In this document: piece by piece, positions 1 through 5,894 of the stretch | Layout: the number at the start of each line of letters is the position of its first letter | Numbering within the stretch: the stretch's first letter is position 1 | DNA from: Lachnospiraceae bacterium UBA1748 | GTDB taxonomy: Bacteria > Bacillota > Clostridia > Lachnospirales > Lachnospiraceae | Assembly (NCBI GenBank): GCA_002314855.1 | Contig: DCHQ01000032.1 | Coordinates: forward strand, 6,488-14,513 | Length of the DNA stretch: 8,026 bases | Direction: 5' to 3' | The notes under the pieces: generated by a model | The model's input: only the letters and a program-made list of their open reading frames with translations | What the model was told of the DNA's origin: nothing | Database searches by the model: none | Position numbers and translations under genes: made by a program

Positions 1-176
1 AACATTACCTTCATACGCTCTATCTCACGCTCATATGCATCCTGCTTTTTACGAACCGTATCGCATATCTTCTTTATAGCGGCACGTTCATCGACTTCGT
101 ATTCCTTTATAAATGCAGTGTAATCTTTTTCTGTAAGATTCTTATATTCATTTTGGATTTCACTTGTTTTTTTCAT
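1..176 (-). CDS. rnhB: Ribonuclease HII, N-terminal part (gene runs off the left edge)
   Basis: Only the first 58 codons are visible, starting MKKTSEIQNEYKNL and continuing through FIKEYEVDERAAIKK to a lysine/glutamate-rich helix. This resembles the N-terminal extension of Firmicute RNase HII (in B. subtilis FIAQCENDPRKSVQ at the same place), which precedes the catalytic domain. The catalytic DEDD residues lie outside the window, so the call rests on this extension and on gene order: rnhB normally follows lepB and rbgA/ylqF in Firmicutes. RNase HII cuts RNA in RNA/DNA hybrids, including single ribonucleotides misincorporated in DNA. The ATG lies three bases after the stop of the preceding sulfatase gene. 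The upstream GGTGG/GAG stretch, inside the end of that gene, is only a weak ribosome binding site, so translation is probably coupled. The identification is probable, not proven. Confidence 0.75.
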   Translation of the reverse strand, partial: MKKTSEIQNEYKNLTEKDYTAFIKEYEVDERAAIKKICDTVRKKQDAYEREIERMKVM

Positions 177-179
177 ACT

Positions 180-2222
180 CTACCACCAATAGTCAACAAT
201 TGGATACTCCTGATACTCACACTTATCAAAATCATAGTCTTTTATGTCTCCTACATAAATATATTCTTGGTAATAGTTTATTATCGAATCTCCCATCCCA
301 TTGCATTTCTTTGCTTTGGGAAATCTATCGGAATATTCAAATGCTCTAGTGATTCTTGCTCGCTCCATATTCTCATCGATATTTAACATAGATAAACCTT
401 CATAATACGAAGGGATATCTTGATTCAAACAATCTAAGACTGTTGGTAAAATATCCATTTGAACATCGACCGGCGCATTGCTGATTTCTAAGCCTTCAGC
501 TCTTCTATGAGGAGGTTTTATAAACATAATTGGACTATTGGCATTAAACGAAGCTAAACCATGATCTGCTGTTATGATAATTGTCGTGGTATCATATATC
601 CCATTTTTCTTCAATTCATTCATATATTGATCTATTATGGTCAAACACCCAATTAGCGCTTTTCCACCATCATCTTGAATATGTTCTGGATAGTCTATTG
701 TGCTCAAAGGTTCAAATGCTTCATGCATCCCAAATAAATGTTGAACCACCAAACATTTCTTATATTTTTCTGTATGTAGCCCATTATTCAATAAATGAAA
801 ATACTCATTGTTATAAAAAGCAATTCTTTCACCTGGAGCCTCTTGCATATCTACTATATTAATCAACTCCTCATTATCTAAGCCAACATTCAGCTCACTT
901 GAATCAGAAATACATAGTAAATTTTTTAAAGAAAACGGTGCAACTTTAAATAAAGATAATTTAAGCAATCCTTTATAGGCTTCCCAACTAGTAGAATTAT
1001 ATAAAAAATCTGCTTTTTTTATATTATCTATCTTTCCAATCATATTTTCAGCGCCACCACTATATATTGCACCATCTGTATACAAATTTACTGTATAACC
1101 ATTATCATGCATAGTATTGTAAAAAAAAGTAGCGGTATCACTTTTCCAATTATTAGCATTTGACTCTTGTAAAGGTACTGTGTAGTCAATATCTTTGGCC
1201 GTTAGTATACTTGGCATAGAAAATGCTGTACTACAAGCTCTGGAATTAGCATTATCAAAATAAATAAAATCAGAGAAAATCTCTGCATACTCAGGATTAT
1301 TGCTACAAAAATAATCAAAATATCCTGAATAAAAGGCATCTAATATGAAAACTACTACATTCTCTTCGCTTCCTATTTCAAATTGCTCTGAACCATCTAG
1401 TTCATATTCTATTCGAGTTGGATTCATCCTATTCTTTAATACCAATATTGGTAATACAGGAATTTGAATAAGTAAAAGAAATAGTACTACATATTGAACC
1501 ACTTTAACTTTTCTTCTTGTAATATTAGTAAACATGGAATAAGTTATACCTATTATCCAAAACATCGTATTAAAAATAATAGTAAACCAACTAGATTGAA
1601 GATAATTACCTTTTAAGAATATACGTCCATTCAAAAAATTAGCCTGCACATATGACATAATAAGAGTCATACACAAGAACATAAAGAAACGGTAAAATAA
1701 GCATTCTTTAATGAATAAGGACAAAACAAGAAAGCATATTATACTCAATCCAAAAACTATACATGCCGGTTGTAGAAAAGCCTTTATGGAAAAATCCCAT
1801 TCAGAAATATTAGTGAAATATACCTCAAATATCCCTGACACTAATATCACATAGGAAAAGTAACAAATTGGAGCCAACATAAGCTTAAATTTATGTTCGC
1901 AAGCAACATCTCTCAAAGTGCCTTGCTTTAAAAATCTTACCTGCTCCAAAACGCTTATTTTTTTCACGATTCGCTTAAATAAATATAAAACTTCTACATA
2001 CAAAAGTACAACTAATGAACTTCTAGATAAATCCTGTAATCGATTATTATTTGCCACTACTAATGTATATGAAATATAAAAAATACCTATTGACACTCCT
2101 AATATCACTAGCAAATCGAATATATCTTTTCTAATTTCGTTTTTTTCATTTCTTAGTGTAAAAAAACATTTAATTATTTGAATTCCTAAAATTATTATTG
2201 AACTTATCAAGAAAAAATACAT
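180..2222 (-). CDS. Polytopic membrane sulfatase-like hydrolase/transferase (alkaline phosphatase superfamily)
   Basis: A 680-residue protein with about eight hydrophobic spans in residues 1-265 (near 2-21, 36-56, 68-83, 116-137, 152-171, 176-194, 213-231, 241-263). Basic loops after spans 1, 3, 5 and 7 place the C-terminal catalytic domain outside the cell. That domain has the superfamily signatures: VVVFILDAF with metal ligand Asp295, the nucleophile region STAFSMPSILT at 331-341, HLFGMH with His494 and His500, and TADHG with Asp553-His554. The formylglycine motif CxPxR of true sulfatases is absent, so a Ser/Thr nucleophile as in LtaS or EptA-type transferases is more likely. A role in decorating a cell-surface polymer is inference; the substrate is unknown. 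I start at the ATG with GAGG 11 bases upstream. An in-frame TTG at 2252 would add ten residues but has no ribosome binding site. Hand counts of a few 60-base rows give about 25-37% GC, lowest in the membrane half, against about 35-47% in neighbouring genes. Confidence 0.85.
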   Translation of the reverse strand: MYFFLISSIIILGIQIIKCFFTLRNEKNEIRKDIFDLLVILGVSIGIFYISYTLVVANNNRLQDLSRSSLVVLLYVEVLYLFKRIVKKISVLEQVRFLKQGTLRDVACEHKFKLMLAPICYFSYVILVSGIFEVYFTNISEWDFSIKAFLQPACIVFGLSIICFLVLSLFIKECLFYRFFMFLCMTLIMSYVQANFLNGRIFLKGNYLQSSWFTIIFNTMFWIIGITYSMFTNITRRKVKVVQYVVLFLLLIQIPVLPILVLKNRMNPTRIEYELDGSEQFEIGSEENVVVFILDAFYSGYFDYFCSNNPEYAEIFSDFIYFDNANSRACSTAFSMPSILTAKDIDYTVPLQESNANNWKSDTATFFYNTMHDNGYTVNLYTDGAIYSGGAENMIGKIDNIKKADFLYNSTSWEAYKGLLKLSLFKVAPFSLKNLLCISDSSELNVGLDNEELINIVDMQEAPGERIAFYNNEYFHLLNNGLHTEKYKKCLVVQHLFGMHEAFEPLSTIDYPEHIQDDGGKALIGCLTIIDQYMNELKKNGIYDTTTIIITADHGLASFNANSPIMFIKPPHRRAEGLEISNAPVDVQMDILPTVLDCLNQDIPSYYEGLSMLNIDENMERARITRAFEYSDRFPKAKKCNGMGDSIINYYQEYIYVGDIKDYDFDKCEYQEYPIVDYWW

Positions 2223-2285
2223 TTTACATTTATCCTCAACTATTAACTGCAATACGAATAAATATTCTCAGTTAGATATATTATT

Positions 2286-2936
2286 TTAGTTAAATATCTT
2301 AAAACTTGTAAATGGATAAATCCTTACCCATGCTTTTCCAATAATCTTCTCTCTCTTTATTGGTCCAACTGCTGTTGTACGACTATCAGATGAATGATTC
2401 CTGTTATCTCCAAGTACAAAGTACTCTCCATCACCTAAGGTTATACCATTTAATGCGATACCTGGTTCATTAATGACCTCGGCACCATAGTGCTCTTCAA
2501 GCAGTACTTCGTTAATATATATATTACCGTCCGTATCAATACGAACTGTCTCACCTGGAAGACCAATAACCCTCTTGATATAGTAAGTATTCTTCTTGTA
2601 TTCATAAGGAAAAACAACTACGTCAAATCGCTCTGGCTCACCAAAATGATAAGAAATCTTGTTAACAATGAGATTGTCCTTATCATATAAGGTCGGACAC
2701 ATACTATCACCATTAACAACTGTTCTCTGAGCGACAAATCGAATAAACAATAATGTCCCAATAAGTACTATTAGCAAATAAACACTGTTAAACAGTATTT
2801 CCTTTAAAAGCGCATTTTTCTGAACTCCTTTTTGTTCTTTACGCTTTTTCCTATTGGACTCTTCTACCTCATCATATTCCTCTTCTATTTCGTCAATATC
2901 TATCTGCTGCAAATCTTCATCTTTACGATTATACAT
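2286..2936 (-). CDS. lepB: Type I signal peptidase (second copy, acidic N-terminal tail)
   Basis: A 216-residue S26 family signal peptidase that removes signal peptides from exported proteins at the outer face of the membrane. Residues 1-28 are strongly acidic, 29-40 basic, and one membrane span runs from about 47 to 66. The catalytic Ser78 lies in GDSMCPTL and the general-base Lys121 in YYIKRVIGLPG. GDNRNHSSDSR at 176-186 is the conserved box E, and the chain ends normally after IIGKAWVRIYPF. A single N-terminal span and about 200 residues are typical of Gram-positive enzymes. The ATG overlaps the end of rbgA by eight bases (ATGTATAA), with GGAAG four bases before it, so the two are translationally coupled. 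It is clearly a paralogue of the enzyme at 3798-4451 but differs in its tail, in the Cys after Ser-Met, and in its middle region. Confidence 0.95.
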   Translation of the reverse strand: MYNRKDEDLQQIDIDEIEEEYDEVEESNRKKRKEQKGVQKNALLKEILFNSVYLLIVLIGTLLFIRFVAQRTVVNGDSMCPTLYDKDNLIVNKISYHFGEPERFDVVVFPYEYKKNTYYIKRVIGLPGETVRIDTDGNIYINEVLLEEHYGAEVINEPGIALNGITLGDGEYFVLGDNRNHSSDSRTTAVGPIKREKIIGKAWVRIYPFTSFKIFN

Positions 2937-3780
2937 ATTCTTCCGGCCTTTCTACTGAGATATTGCCTAACTTTCCTGATCTAAAGTCTTCTATTATCAT
3001 TTTTGCTGCCTTATCAATATCAGGCTCTCCACCTTTAACAAGACATCCTCTTTTTACAGATATACACTCAAGCTGTTTTATTACATCTTCGCTTGGCTCA
3101 ACACCATAACGTTCCTCTATTCGTCCCTGATAGCTATCATTCATATATTTTAATAAATCGTAGCATAACTCATCGCTATGAAGTATTTCATCATTAATAG
3201 AACCTGTCATAGCAAGGTGAAGTCCCACCTTTTGATCCTCGAACTTAGGCCATAACACTCCTGGTGTGTCAAGAAGCTCCAAAGTTTTATCTAGTCTTAT
3301 CCACTGCTTTCCTTTAGTTACTCCAGGTTTATTTCCTGTCTTGGTACAAGCTTTCTTCGCATAAGCATTGATAAATGTGGACTTTCCAACATTAGGTATA
3401 CCGCATACTAATGCACGAAGAGGTCTATTAATAATGCCTTTCTTACGATCTCGCTCAATCTTTTCACTACAAGCCTTACCTACTGCTGTCTTAATATCCT
3501 TAAATCCCATACTCTTCTTGGAATCAATTAAAAGACATACAAATCCTTTTTCTTCAAAATACTTCTTCCAAGCCTCATTAATTGACTTATCTGCCAAATC
3601 ACTTTTATTCATTAATATCATTCGTGATTTGTTCTGTGCAAGCTTATCGATATCAGGATTTCTACTTGAAATCGGTATACGTGCATCAATAATTTCAATA
3701 ACCAAATCTATTAACTTAATATCCTCCTGCATCATACGCATTGCTTTAGTCATATGACCAGGATACCACTGATAATTCAT
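2929..3780 (-). CDS. rbgA: Ribosome biogenesis GTPase RbgA/YlqF
   Basis: A 283-residue circularly permuted GTPase that acts in the cytoplasm in late assembly of the 50S ribosomal subunit. The N-terminal WYPGHMTKA is the family signature. The G motifs come in permuted order: G4 NKSD at 58-61, G5 near SKK 87-89, G1 GIPNVGKST at 127-135, G2 Thr155 in PGVTKG, and G3 DTPG at 171-174. The C-terminal third is the family's RNA-binding helical domain, and the length matches B. subtilis YlqF (about 280). The start codon is preceded by GAAGGA at a good distance and lies 17 bases after the stop of the first signal peptidase gene. The gene overlaps the second by eight bases. Its place near rplS fits a role in large-subunit assembly. 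Confidence 0.97.
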   Translation of the reverse strand: MNYQWYPGHMTKAMRMMQEDIKLIDLVIEIIDARIPISSRNPDIDKLAQNKSRMILMNKSDLADKSINEAWKKYFEEKGFVCLLIDSKKSMGFKDIKTAVGKACSEKIERDRKKGIINRPLRALVCGIPNVGKSTFINAYAKKACTKTGNKPGVTKGKQWIRLDKTLELLDTPGVLWPKFEDQKVGLHLAMTGSINDEILHSDELCYDLLKYMNDSYQGRIEERYGVEPSEDVIKQLECISVKRGCLVKGGEPDIDKAAKMIIEDFRSGKLGNISVERPEEYV

Positions 3781-3797
3781 CCTCTATTTTCCTTCTA

Positions 3798-4451
3798 CTA
3801 TTTAATTAATCCAAGCTGCTGATCACCATATTTTAGGTGCATCCATGCTTTTCCTATAATGTATTCACGTCGTACCACACCAATGTTACTTGAACGAGAA
3901 TCCTCGCTATTATTACGATTATCTCCAAGAACAAAGAACTCATCTTCGCCGAGGACAATGCCTGTTTCTGCGATACCACCATCTTCTATTTTATCATATA
4001 GAGACTTGTCTTCATAGAATTCTTCGTTAACATAAATAATTCCATTCTCTATAAGAACTGTATCCCCTGGTACTCCTATAACACGTTTTACGTAATAGTG
4101 TGTATTCTCATTACCATTAGGCAAAAACACTACTACATCACCGCTCTTTGGTGCGGAAAAGAAGTAAGAAAATCGGTCTATAAGTATCTCCTCACCATGA
4201 TATAGAGTGGGCTGCATTGATACTCCTACAACACTAGTTCTAATACCAAAACAGTATATAAAAACAAATGCAAGAAGGGCCATTGCTACAGTCCAGAACA
4301 CATAAGTTCCAATCTCCATAATAAGCCCACCATTAACCCGACTTTCCTTTTCATAAAAAGAAAGTCCAGAAGTGCTTTTAAGATTAACCTTTCGCCTTCT
4401 CTTATTATCAATATTAATATTCAAATCTTTACTTCGTCTTCTTTTTCGCAT
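3798..4451 (-). CDS. lepB: Type I signal peptidase (first copy, basic N-terminal tail)
   Basis: A 217-residue S26 signal peptidase. Numbered from the chosen ATG, a basic cytoplasmic tail (RKRRRSK and KRRRK) fills residues 1-45, a single membrane span lies at about 48-67, catalytic Ser78 is in GVSMQPTL, Lys122 in YYVKRVIGVPG, and box E GDNRNNSEDSR is at 176-186. Three starts are possible. The ATG at 4457 directly abuts a perfect -10 box and would not be in the mRNA. The ATG at 4451 falls at the expected transcription start point and would be leaderless, with no ribosome binding site. The ATG at 4319 has GGTGG seven bases upstream and gives a 173-residue enzyme with little tail. I prefer 4451 because the basic tail reads like those of related enzymes, but this is the least certain start in the window. 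The gene heads the lepB-rbgA-lepB cluster. Confidence 0.93.
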   Translation of the reverse strand: MRKRRRSKDLNINIDNKRRRKVNLKSTSGLSFYEKESRVNGGLIMEIGTYVFWTVAMALLAFVFIYCFGIRTSVVGVSMQPTLYHGEEILIDRFSYFFSAPKSGDVVVFLPNGNENTHYYVKRVIGVPGDTVLIENGIIYVNEEFYEDKSLYDKIEDGGIAETGIVLGEDEFFVLGDNRNNSEDSRSSNIGVVRREYIIGKAWMHLKYGDQQLGLIK

Positions 4452-4457
4452 AAGCAT

Positions 4458-4466
4458 ATTATACCA
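4458..4466 (-). promoter_or_regulatory. Extended -10 promoter for the lepB-rbgA operon
   Basis: On the minus strand the sequence reads TGGTATAAT, a perfect extended -10 box (TGN plus TATAAT, hexamer at 4463-4458). No convincing -35 hexamer lies 16-18 bases upstream, where the sequence reads GTAAGT, which fits an extended -10 promoter. The expected start point, seven bases after the hexamer, is the A at 4451, the first base of an ATG in the lepB frame. The promoter lies about 22 bases downstream of the rplS terminator, so it would restart transcription for the signal peptidase and rbgA genes. Confidence 0.7.
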
Positions 4467-4487
4467 CAGAAAAAAGTGAAACTTACA

Positions 4488-4520
4488 GAAAAACAGCTCC
4501 TAACAAACGTTAGAAGCTGT
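4488..4520 (-). terminator. Rho-independent terminator after rplS
   Basis: On the minus strand ACAGCTTCTAAC (4520-4509) and GTTAGGAGCTGT (4504-4493) form a 12-base-pair stem with one T-G wobble and a GTTT loop, followed directly by four T residues (five counting the last stem base), then C. It starts 26 bases after the rplS stop codon. The short T tract suggests that some transcription may read through into lepB. Confidence 0.85.
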
Positions 4521-4546
4521 CCACAATAGGTAAATCAATATAACAA

Positions 4547-4894
4547 TTATCTAAGTACTTCCTTAACCTTAGCCTTCTTACCTACACGATCTCTTAAGTA
4601 GTTAAGCTTAGCACGTCTAACCTTACCGAAACGTACGATCTCAACCTTCTCGATGTTAGGTGAGTGAAGTGGCCAAGTCTTCTCAACTCCACAACCGTTA
4701 GAAATCTTTCTAACAGTAAATGTTGTACGGTTGCTACCGTTCTGAATCTTAAGAACTGTACCCTCGAATACCTGAATTCTTTCCTTGTCACCTTCCTTAA
4801 TCTTGCCGTATACCTTTACAGTATCACCAACATTAAACTGAGGTGCGTCAGCTCTAAGCTGCTCTTTTTCGATTTCCTGAATAATTGTGCTCAT
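4547..4894 (-). CDS. rplS: 50S ribosomal protein L19
   Basis: A 115-residue protein that matches bacterial L19 over its full length and at the usual size. It carries EQLRADAPQFNVGDTVKV at 11-28, KERIQVFEG at 37-45, FTVRKISNGCGVEKTWPLHSP at 59-79 (GVGVERTFPVHTP in B. subtilis) and RFGKVRRAKLNYLR at 88-101. L19 sits on the 50S subunit at the interface with the 30S subunit. The ATG is preceded by a strong AGGAGG nine bases upstream. The gene appears to be its own transcription unit, with a promoter, a structured leader and a terminator. Its codon choice is uniform and its GC content higher than most of the window, as expected for a highly expressed gene. Confidence 0.99.
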   Translation of the reverse strand: MSTIIQEIEKEQLRADAPQFNVGDTVKVYGKIKEGDKERIQVFEGTVLKIQNGSNRTTFTVRKISNGCGVEKTWPLHSPNIEKVEIVRFGKVRRAKLNYLRDRVGKKAKVKEVLR

Positions 4895-4919
4895 TAAAAT
4901 TTCCTCCTGTGTTTCATCG

Positions 4920-4956
4920 GATGTTCTTAATACAATCTATGTAGCAGCGGACCATC
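4920..4956 (-). ncRNA. Putative L19 ribosomal protein leader (cis-regulatory RNA)
   Basis: In the 5' leader of rplS, GATGGTC (4956-4950) pairs with GAACATC (4926-4920), with one G-A mismatch. Inside, TACA (4943-4940) pairs with TGTA (4934-4931) around the loop TAGAT. Between the two helices lie unpaired CGCTGC on one side and TTAA on the other. The position, just before the ribosome binding site of rplS, and the CCGCTGC ... TTAAGAACATC pattern agree with what I remember of the L19 leader found in low-GC Gram-positive bacteria. That element is thought to let L19 repress its own synthesis. I could not align it to the Rfam model, so the call rests on position, fold and remembered motif. Confidence 0.65.
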
Positions 4957-4976
4957 TCTTTACTCGCAACTTTGAT

Positions 4977-5005
4977 ATGATAACATATTATTTATATACG
5001 GTCAA
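4977..5005 (-). promoter_or_regulatory. Sigma-A type promoter of rplS
   Basis: On the minus strand TTGACC (5005-5000) and TATCAT (4982-4977) are separated by 17 bases, with TG one base before the -10 box. This is a near-consensus housekeeping promoter. The predicted start point is near 4971-4970, which gives a leader of about 76 bases that contains the folded element before the rplS ribosome binding site. The -35 box begins only eight bases after the stop of the upstream membrane protein gene. No terminator is visible between them, so read-through from upstream is also possible. Confidence 0.8.
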
Positions 5006-5013
5006 TACGTATC

Positions 5014-5892
5014 TTACTTCTTATTATCACCACTTGCTATTTCTCCTATTCTCTCTTTGAGCCCATCTATTGCTTCTTTATACTCTTCCTTATATTCTTC
5101 CATCTTTTCTTTATAATCAGCCTTGTACTCGTCTATCTTATTGGCATAACCTTCAAGCTTTTCAGCATACTTATGAAGCATAGCCTGAATATTATTCTCC
5201 GCAGGCACCAAAAACAAGAATCTAACCTTCTCCTTGGAGTCCTCGGCTTTTTGTCTAATTGTTGCTTTGAGTTCTTCATATCGGACTATTATCTGCTTAT
5301 CAGCTGCAAATTTTCTTATCTTGGCAATAAGCTGAAATGAATAGAACAAATCAACAAGAAATACACCATATACCATACCAATAATAAGGCAGAATCCTTT
5401 ATTAGCTATTATCCACTTGGCAAGCTGTATCATAGGCTTACGAAGAAGAAAATAGTATCCGGCACCGCCAAGTGTCCAAAACAATGAGAACCTTGGACAA
5501 ATAATGCCCTGAATATTGCCCCAGCACTTACTATAGTCCCACAACCTCACATGAAGCCACTTAATAAAAATAATACCAGCAATATACTCGAGTACTGTAA
5601 GACTTATTCCTATTATCAATATGGTTACAAGAGTTCTGGCCCAGTCTTCCTTAGGTAATAAGCCTTCAAATTCAAGATAAGGAATAAGCGACAGCATGAA
5701 TAAAACCACTAATCCAAATCCATATATAGGAAGATATGGTCCAATAAGAAAACCTGGATTAATCCACTTATGATCAGGATTGTGGGCGCCGAAAAATTTT
5801 CTAAAAACTAATTCTATCACCCAACCAGCCACACAACCAATAATAAAAAGGAATGATAGCATTATTACAGTATTTCCAAGATTAGCAATCAT
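5014..5892 (-). CDS. PF06541 (ABC_trans_CmpB/COG4905) multi-span membrane protein with C-terminal coiled coil
   Basis: A 292-residue membrane protein. GWVIELVFRKF near 23-33, NPGFLIGPYLPIYGFG at 45-60 and the LEYIAG...LWDYSKCWGNIQGIIC region at 101-132 are the signatures of PF06541. Databases label this family 'putative ABC transporter permease', but no function has been shown to my knowledge. About five hydrophobic spans are visible (near 8-28, 45-72, 88-112, 136-150, 164-188). From about 235 to 283 the chain is a charged, Lys/Glu/Tyr-rich helix (DEYKADYKEKMEEYKEEYKE) likely to form a coiled coil. The ATG at 5892 has GGAG five bases upstream. A GTG at 5898, giving a four-base GTGA overlap with the upstream stop, is the alternative. 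Either way it is coupled to the permease/protease gene, which suggests the two work together. Confidence 0.9.
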   Translation of the reverse strand: MIANLGNTVIMLSFLFIIGCVAGWVIELVFRKFFGAHNPDHKWINPGFLIGPYLPIYGFGLVVLFMLSLIPYLEFEGLLPKEDWARTLVTILIIGISLTVLEYIAGIIFIKWLHVRLWDYSKCWGNIQGIICPRFSLFWTLGGAGYYFLLRKPMIQLAKWIIANKGFCLIIGMVYGVFLVDLFYSFQLIAKIRKFAADKQIIVRYEELKATIRQKAEDSKEKVRFLFLVPAENNIQAMLHKYAEKLEGYANKIDEYKADYKEKMEEYKEEYKEAIDGLKERIGEIASGDNKK

Positions 5893-5894
5893 AA

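Noticed and set aside
153..862. Plus-strand open frames opposite the sulfatase gene (77 and 93 codons)
   Set aside because: They lie antisense within a gene with clear family motifs, have no ribosome binding site, and their translations look like low-complexity shadows.
2223..2252. TTG start adding ten residues to the sulfatase
   Set aside because: No ribosome binding site precedes the TTG, whereas the ATG at 2222 has GAGG upstream and begins directly at the first membrane span.
2253..2285. Possible terminator or promoter between lepB and the sulfatase gene
   Set aside because: The stretch is AT-rich, with only a weak GAATA/TATTC inverted repeat, no T tract after a stable stem, and no convincing -35/-10 pair.
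3368..3757. 129-codon plus-strand open frame opposite rbgA
   Set aside because: It is the antisense of the conserved GTPase motifs; no family resemblance or start signal supports it.
4594..4897. Open frames overlapping rplS on both strands
   Set aside because: rplS itself is unambiguous. These frames arise from its biased codon use and have no independent support.
5005..5012. Palindrome ATACGTAT next to the rplS -35 box, considered as an operator
   Set aside because: Eight AT-rich bases occur easily by chance, and no second copy or known operator match was seen.
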